Below are positions 57,290-64,000 of a DNA stretch of 64,000 nt, one piece after another (positions within the stretch are counted from its first letter, which is position 1; every line of letters starts with the position of its first letter). Position numbers and translations under genes: made by a program. Below the pieces are notes generated by a model. The model searched no databases. It was not told where the DNA came from and saw only the letters and a program-made list of their open reading frames with translations. The DNA comes from Pseudocercospora fijiensis CIRAD86. Lineage: Eukaryota > Ascomycota > Dothideomycetes > Mycosphaerellales > Mycosphaerellaceae. Location of the stretch: contig NW_006921533.1 of NCBI RefSeq assembly GCF_000340215.1, positions 7,790,334 to 7,854,333 of the forward strand, written 5' to 3'.

Positions 57290-60200
57290 CTAGCACACTA
57301 TTTTCTCGCATAGCAACATCGAAACAAACCAAACCTATAATATACACTAAAAAACACTTTCCTATAGCATTTTATTTCAACTACTTTATAACAATCGAAT
57401 AAGCTCTAGCGAAAGCGAGCATTATAAATTAGCGGAATCTTCGGAATCTAATAACCTACCGGACCCTATTAACGAAGAAATTAGGCGACGACTAGTTGTT
57501 ATAAGCGCTATCGAACTAGGGGCTATCGAGCCTTCTACGCCCGAGGCCCTCTATAATATCGTTATAAAGATAATTCAAGGGCAAACTAACTTTCTCCGTT
57601 AGAATAGGCGTCGCCCGCTAGAGCTAGGAAGTAGTAGGAACCCTCTATTCGAAGGGTAGAACGCTACGGCGTACGTAGAACGCTTTAAGGACAACTTAGC
57701 CGAGTACGGACTCGAAGAGGAGTCGGACTAGTACAAGGTCCGGTCCCTTACGAGGACTACTATTACTAAGCTTTACCGAACCCTTAGAACCCTAGTTAGC
57801 TACCTAGAAAAGGACGACAAGTCTAATACCGACTAGGAGGTCTTTAAGCAGGCCTTTATAAGGGAGTATTAGGATCGCGATAGCCGTCGTATTAAAGGTA
57901 GTCGTACGTAGCTTAAGAACCTCTATATAGAGAGGCGTACCGAAGATAACGACCTAAAGGAGTACGTCCGCGAGTTTATTAAGTTAGCGGACGGTATCGA
58001 CTAGTAGGACCTCGAGAATTCTTAGAGAACGAGGCTACTCCTTAAAGGGTTGCCGTAGTCTACGGCTAAGCGTGTCTTCCGTCGCTACAAGCTTAGCGAA
58101 GCCAATCCCGAGACCTTTAGGAAGTATAAAGAGGTCCTAGAGGCTATTAAGGACGACATTAATAGCTCCGCCGACGTAAAGAAGTTCATTTATAGCGAGG
58201 ACCGGAATAACCTAGCCTAGGTAAGGAACGATACCTCGGGAACTAGAGGGCCTAATTTTCTTCCTAAATCGCAAAGTAGTCCTAGTACCGTAACTCCTAC
58301 TGTTACTAAGCATTCTTAGGACGTTGCGGACTTAGCTAAATCCCTAGCCTAGCTCAACCTTAATACGAAAGCACTATAGCGAGTTAGGGAGGTCCTTAAT
58401 ACTAGTATACTAAAGGATATACTACTAGTCTACTAGGTCTCCGATCCTAACTACCCTAAGGCCCCTTTAGTTAACGTCTACGCTATACGGAAGATCTATT
58501 CGGACTTAGATAGCAAGTGCTAGATATGCGGCGGTTTTAAATATGTTTAATTAGACTACCCTATCTAGAAGGAGCTTCTTAAGAGGAAGCTCGTTATATA
58601 AGTAAATAGTCGGTTCTACTATACCGATACTAGCGATAAGATTGACTTCGAGTAGGATCGTAGAGCCCCGAAGCTGCCTTAACTTAGGAGTCTTCTAGAG
58701 AAGAAGTATAGTAGCAAGATCGAGTTTAAGGATACTAGGAACAGTACCCTCGCCGCTATTACTAAACGAGAGACTTAGAAGGTTAGGGCAAAACAGGTTA
58801 AGGAGCGGAGCAGTAACGGTACTACTAAGCCTATTAAAGTTAACTTTGTGTCTTAGGACCCGGACGCAGTTACTAATGTTTACGCGGTTACTAAGAATAG
58901 TATAGATGTCTACGCTACTACAAGGTCCCAAACTTAGTCGTCCTAAACCTAGTCCTAGGGCAAGGGTAAGAGCCCTTAGAACCCTACCCGCCCTAGTACG
59001 GCAGCCCCTACTAGGATACTTAAGAAGCAGGCAGCTAACAAGGCTAAGAAACAGCGAGAATTAGTCGCTAAGACTAAGACACTCTAGATAGCTAAAGACC
59101 GTGCAACCCGAGCTAGTATAGCTACTCCGGAGGTCCTAGAGACTCCCGATGTCGATATAGAGGATGTTGCTACCGACATTAGTAGTACCCTAGGCCTAGC
59201 TAACCCGCCGGCCTATAAGCGAAAGTTAGCCGACCTAAAGAGCTTTCGCTTTAATAGGTATATAAAGAAGTATAGTGCCGGGCCTACTAACTCTTACGAT
59301 ACAAAGGCAAATGCTCTCTTCTAGGCTTTATAGTTCCTAGACCTCAAGTCTAACGTGTCTATAGGGGAGCTTCTAGTATACGGTTTGCCTACTAACCTGT
59401 TCTAGAGCCGGATTCCTAACGATGCTACCTTTATAAAAGACCTTGCAGCCCTCCGACGCAAACAGAGGCGAGAGGACTATATCGACGTCTCTTCCCTATA
59501 GTTCCTTCCTGAATTTTTAGGGGCCTAGGAGTTAGCAGAAGGCGAATTAGTAACCTACGAGAGCTAGGAGACTATCGATAATGCTAACGAAGAGGGGATT
59601 AAGGAGATAGGCCGAGGGGATAATAATAATACCGACTCTGCTTCGGTTTTAGTTTCTATTAAGGCTATCCGATTTACTAGCTAATAAATCGGTCGAGTAG
59701 GACCTCCTCAACCTAAGGAACTTTACTCTATCCCTAATAATATAGACCTTTCCGCAGTTACCCGTTCCTTTGCCGTCGTTCCCGCTATCTATATTTAAGT
59801 TACTATCGGAAGCTATAGTTAGCAGTTGCTAGCAATACTTAATAATAGCTTAGAGTTACTTATTATAAGTAAGCGCTAGGCTAAACAGCTCCGACTGCTA
59901 ATAAACAGAGACATTTCCCTTAGTATATAGGGAGTAAATAGGGAGGTTGCGCTAGTAGGTACCTGCTATAATGTTATAGTAGACGCTTTCGGTATATGCT
60001 TTTCCTTCACCTTCTAGATTGCTACTAACCCGAATACGCTAATTATTCTAGGTCGTCTATAGTCTCGCATAACCCGGGGTATCTAGCGCAACTACGACGA
60101 TAGCTCCTAGGAAGGAACTATCGCTAACTAGAAGGGCAACCGAGTCGTGTTTACTAGTTATATCGGAAACACTAGCTACAAGTCCTACGAGGATATCCTT

Positions 60201-60495
60201 ACTACTTCTAAGCGCTCTTCGGGAAACGCTATAGCGCGGTTATAAGACCGGCAATCTGCGCTATAAGTTAATATAGCTTAAATAGGTTATATCTAGAGGT
60301 ACGCCGCTCCGTACGATAAGGCTAGTTTCTAGGCTCTATACTAAGGAGACGAATACTCGAAGCGATAGCGAGCATAACAGTATAACGACTACCTAGTGCA
60401 CGAATCTCGGTAATAATGCTATCGTAGGCATCGCCGCCGGAAGCGGATCCACCCGAGCCCGAATCCGAACTAACTAATTAGAGCGCCGAGCTAAT
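57290..60495 (+). pseudogene. Family B gag-protease relic (copy 2)
   Basis: Uninterrupted by other elements, so it gives the full layout: capsid-like region, zinc knuckle at about 58515 reading C*ICGGFKYV*LDYP, basic tail, protease-like segment near 59810-59880 and basic end near 60430. The frame (0 mod 3) ends at a TAA at the palindrome, and pol is in the -1 frame, as in copy 1. Confidence 0.83.
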
Positions 60496-60517
60496 ACTAC
60501 CCCGGGGGTATTATTAG
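60491..60517 (+). repeat. 27-bp palindrome, family B copy 2 gag-pol boundary
   Basis: CTAAT...ATTAG arms, core ACCCCGGGGGT, at exactly the position of palindrome 2 in copy 1. Confidence 0.85.
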
Positions 60518-60523
60518 GAATCT

Positions 60524-63500
60524 AACGTTTTCGCCGGAATTATAAATTAGGATTACTAGCTACATACCTACCGACTTAAGGAGACTTCTAATAAAGTTTA
60601 CGCGCTATTCTATTACGCTAATCTCCGGGCCTAACGTTAAAGAGAGAGGGCTCGGGTATTACGAGCGGTTAGTATATATACCCTATATAAGAGGGTAGCT
60701 AACAAGATTAAGCCCGTAAAAGGTAGCGTATATATAACCGATAGGTCTAATCCTAGCGGAAATCCTAACTAGCGATAAAAGTGCCTTAACCGCGAAGCGA
60801 TATTAACACCTAGGGATAGTCTATACGACTAGAGGTATATTACTAAAAAGTTCTCCGCTATTCCTAGGGGATCGAGGCTAACGCCGGAGAGACTAGCGAA
60901 TATTAAACCTAGCATCGAGCTTTCGGATCTTGAACTGGATTTGCTATACGAGCTTCTATACAACCGCGAAGCCGTATTAGTATATAACTTTACGCATCTA
61001 GGTAGGATTAACCCGGAGGTTGCCCCTCTATAGAGGATCCGAACAATCGAGTATAAGCCTTAGGCTTACCTAGGGTTTAAGCTAAACCTAAGCCTAAGAG
61101 GTGTAGTTAAGGACATAATACGGCAGCGTATAAAGGCTAGCACCTTAGAGCCTTCCTATGCCTCGTATCGCAATCTATACTTCCTAGTTTAGAAGAAAAC
61201 AGCCCCTAGGGAGCTAAAGAAGTATCGGCTAATTAACGCTATATAGAAGTTCAATATAGTTACGATTAGAGATACTAATCTTCCTCCGGAGACTAATAGG
61301 TTCTTAGAAGCCTTTGCTAACTGTGTAGTAGCCTCGCTAGTTAATGTGTTCTCGGGCTACGACTAGATACCTCTCTACCCTAATAGCCGGGACCTTACTA
61401 GTTTCGAGATACCTCTTAGGCTATATAGACAAACCACCCTTCCCTAAGGGGCAACTAACTCCGTAGCCTAGTTTGTTCGTATTATAAACTAAGTCCTCGC
61501 GGCCTATATCTCCTATATAGCGATGCCTTTCCTCGACAACATCGGTATTAAGGGCCCTAAAACTAGGTACGACAATAAAGAAGTAGAGCCTAGTATCCGT
61601 AGGTTCTTTCTCGAATATATTTAGAACCTCGATAGTGTCCTCTACGACCTAGAGCGAGCTAACCTAACGGTGTATAGGGAGAAGCTTTAGCTCCTATATA
61701 AACGAATAAACATTGTCGGGTTTGTAACTAATAAGAACGGCCGCTATCCTAACAATACACGGGTCCTAAAGATTGTTTCCTAGCTAGACCCTACCTATTA
61801 GAAAGATGTCCGGATCTAGCTTAGAGTAGTCTCCTACTTCCGTATCTAGGTCGAAAACTTTGCGTTAGTATACAAGCCTCTATACGCCTTGCTTAAGAAG
61901 GATGCAGAGTTTATATAGACCTCCGTTTACTAAGCCGCTAAGGACAAGATTACTAAGGCACTTGTTAGCGCGCCTACGCTTACCTCTATTAACTACTCGG
62001 AAGGCGCAGGTCTACTAATTGTTGCTATCGACTCTAGCGGGGAAGGCTACGGCGAGATACTAATGCAGTATAATCGTAAGGAGCCCTCCTTACGTTACCC
62101 TATCCGGTACGAGTCCGGTCTATAGAAACCTATCGAGGCCCGATACGATGCTAGTAAGCGAGAGTGCCTTAGTGTCTATAAGGCTCTTAAGAAGTTCCGA
62201 CCTTAGCTCTTTAGAGTATTCTTTCGCCTAGAAGTCGACGCTTAGACGCTAGTCTATTAACTTAACCGTACAGCCTCCGACCTGCCTAACTCTACGATAG
62301 CTCGGTAGGTTGCCTAGATCTATTTGTTTAATTTCGACGTCTTCTATGTTCCTAGTAAGAAGCATACTAGACCGGATAGCCTTTCTAGAAGGCCTGCTAT
62401 AGAAGAGGACATCGCCGAGATAATAGAAGAAGAGGATGTCGACGCGGTTATTAACCGCACCTTCTTTACTGCCTTCTATATTAATGCTATGCCGATAATT
62501 ACTAGGCCTACTACCGACGACTAACCTAGTAACTAGCCTAACGAAGACCCTGCTACTAACGACGAGGGCTAGGACGATACTAAGGCGGGCGAACTATATA
62601 GGGATAATATCCTTAATAGGGTCTACTCCGACGACTCCTATAATATCGCCTACTTCCTTACCTACGCGAAGAGAGCTCCCGGTCTATTAAAGAGTTAATA
62701 CCGTCGTGTTATTCGCTATTCTCGGAGGTTCCTTATTAAGGATCGCATCCTTTAGCGATAGGCTATAGTTAATGCACCGCTCTAGCGTATTATTAACGAT
62801 CTAGCAGCCCGATAAGAAATCCTTCGCTCCGTTTACGATAAGCTCGGCTACCGGGCGGCGGAGAGCACCTTCGATATCCTTCGTCGTCGGTACTAGTAGG
62901 ACGGCGTATAGGCTAATGTCTCCCGCTACTATAAGAGCTGTCCTAAGTGCAACTTTAGGAACAGCTACCGGCGTCTAGGAGAGCTACGTATCTCTACTAC
63001 CTAGTCGGTTAGGGAGCGGTAGTATAGCGATAGGGTCTATCTTAGCCGCAATAATAGCCTATATATTATTCGAGAGGGTCTTTCTCGATAGCCGGAGGCC
63101 TATTATTTCTACAAGGGTTGCGGTACCATTAATGCCCGTAATATAGCTACCTTCCTATTTAAGGATCTGTTTTGCCGCTAGGGAACACCTTACGAGATTA
63201 TCTTAGACAACGCTACGAACAATATAGCTAAGGAGGTTTAAGCGCTACTTGTTTCGTACGGGGCTAAGAACGTTCGCATCTCCCCGTACTATCCCTAGTC
63301 GAATGCTATTATTAAGCGCGGCTATCGGTCGTTAATTGATGCCCTATCTAAGATAACTAATAGTAGCGACAGATTAGTTCCTATTTCTACCCGCGTCCTA
63401 GCCCTTCTCTAGACGGACCGAACTACTATTGTCGATACGACTAGACTTATACTAGCGGAACTTATAATTAGGAGGGACGCCGTTCTTCCTATTAAATTGT

Positions 63501-64000
63501 CCTACCGCACGTACGGCGTTTACGATTAGGGGTCTGTTCGTACTAAGGTAGATCTTCTTGCCCTACGGGCTAAGGCTCTTAAGGATATAACTACGACTTC
63601 TTAAGAGGGTCTTGCTCGACAACGTCGGCTTCGGGAAGAGGCTAAGCAGTATTTTAATAACTATAATGCTGTTAATTAGGAACCTCTAAAGGTTAGCGAT
63701 ATAGTCCTTCTATACCGGTCCGAACTAGAGTATAGTTACTCCTATAAGCTAGCCTTTAAGTAGAAGGGTCCTTATAGAGTAAAGGAGGTCCTTTACTCGG
63801 GTTCCGTATACCTTCTTTAGGAGCTAGATAGTACTACCTTAAAGCACTCTTACCCTCGGGCTAATCTAAAGAAGATCGTTAAGTTACGCGAACCTGCCTA
63901 TCCTCCGCCGACCGAGGAGGAAGTTAGTGCCTCTATAGACCTTCTACCGTCCTTAGATGCCTATCGGGAGGAGGATCCTGCCGCTATTATAGATCCTATT
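60524..64000 (+). pseudogene. Family B pol relic (copy 2, 3' end outside window)
   Basis: RT, RNase H and integrase as in copy 1. The catalytic block reads FLDNIGIKGPKTRY, the second Asp of the YLDD-type box having become Asn (GAC to AAC) while copy 1 keeps Asp. An open stretch of 66 codons at 62324-62524 covers the RNase H end and acidic linker. The reading leaves the window in the acidic tail after the integrase. Confidence 0.87.

Larger units (their letters stand above)
56301..64000 (+). mobile_element. Family B copy 2 (5' part, runs off the window)
   Basis: A 279-bp LTR, leader hairpin, gag-protease and most of pol, collinear with 36819-51650 apart from the nested element, which is absent here. 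It holds the uninterrupted target ACCTTTATAAAAG near 59428-59440. The window ends inside the integrase C-terminal tail. RIP-type differences from copy 1 are scattered throughout. Confidence 0.9.

Noticed and set aside
58695..58931. 78-codon minus-strand frame
   Set aside because: Antisense shadow of the family B gag relic.
1..64000. tRNA or rRNA genes
   Set aside because: I saw no cloverleaf-like set of conserved T-loop and acceptor sequence or rRNA core sequence by eye; a dedicated scan was not possible.

Overview
The window looks like a filamentous ascomycete (Pezizomycotina; a Dothideomycete is my best guess, not proven). Two compositional worlds sit side by side. Positions about 7135 to 15300 are normal genic DNA with four intact genes, one with a 50 bp GT-AG intron. 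Everything else is repeat DNA in which CpA/TpG is nearly absent and TpA is in large excess. Gln and Trp codons in the relic ORFs have become TAG/TAA, and Cys/His codons of zinc knuckles have become Tyr. This is the signature of repeat-induced point mutation (RIP), so almost no transposon ORF is intact.

Left flank (1-7134): a minus-strand relic resembling the fungal DUF6589 repeat family (1-3130), then a plus-strand hAT element with recognisable ends (4344-7134) carrying a BED finger, DUF659 and hAT-dimerisation relic.

Gene island (7135-15300): END3 endocytosis adaptor (+); a Spc97/Spc98 gamma-tubulin complex protein (-), convergent with END3; a secreted GPI-type X325/BIM1-like copper protein whose mature N-terminus is histidine (-); and, divergently transcribed from it over 862 bp, a ferric/cupric reductase with a CTR-like Met/His N-terminus (+). 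The shared promoter holds a small cluster of GCTCA motifs resembling Mac1-type copper-response elements. I read the last two genes as a probable copper-acquisition pair.

Right flank (15300-64000): nested retrotransposons and a Helitron. Family A is a chromodomain Ty3/gypsy element with 189 bp LTRs, present as four copies: partial 15506-19666, partial 19667-22198, inverted and truncated 22199-26999, and complete 39954-47063 with target duplication CCTTT. A Helitron (Rep plus PIF1-type helicase, minus strand) occupies about 27200-34990 and is followed by a 71-91 bp minisatellite. Family B is an unusually long Ty3/gypsy element with 279 bp LTRs (36819-56217, about 12.3 kb once the nested A copy is subtracted). 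It is followed through an 83 bp spacer by a second copy (from 56301, running off the window) that preserves the empty insertion site.

The most unusual structural signal is a 27-bp imperfect palindrome with an ACCC(C/T)(G/A)GGGG-type core. It recurs nine times across families A and B and lies in the gag leader and at ORF boundaries. In family B it brackets two extra ORFs downstream of pol: a short one whose ATG follows the palindrome by 4 nt, and one of about 900 codons with no domain I recognise.
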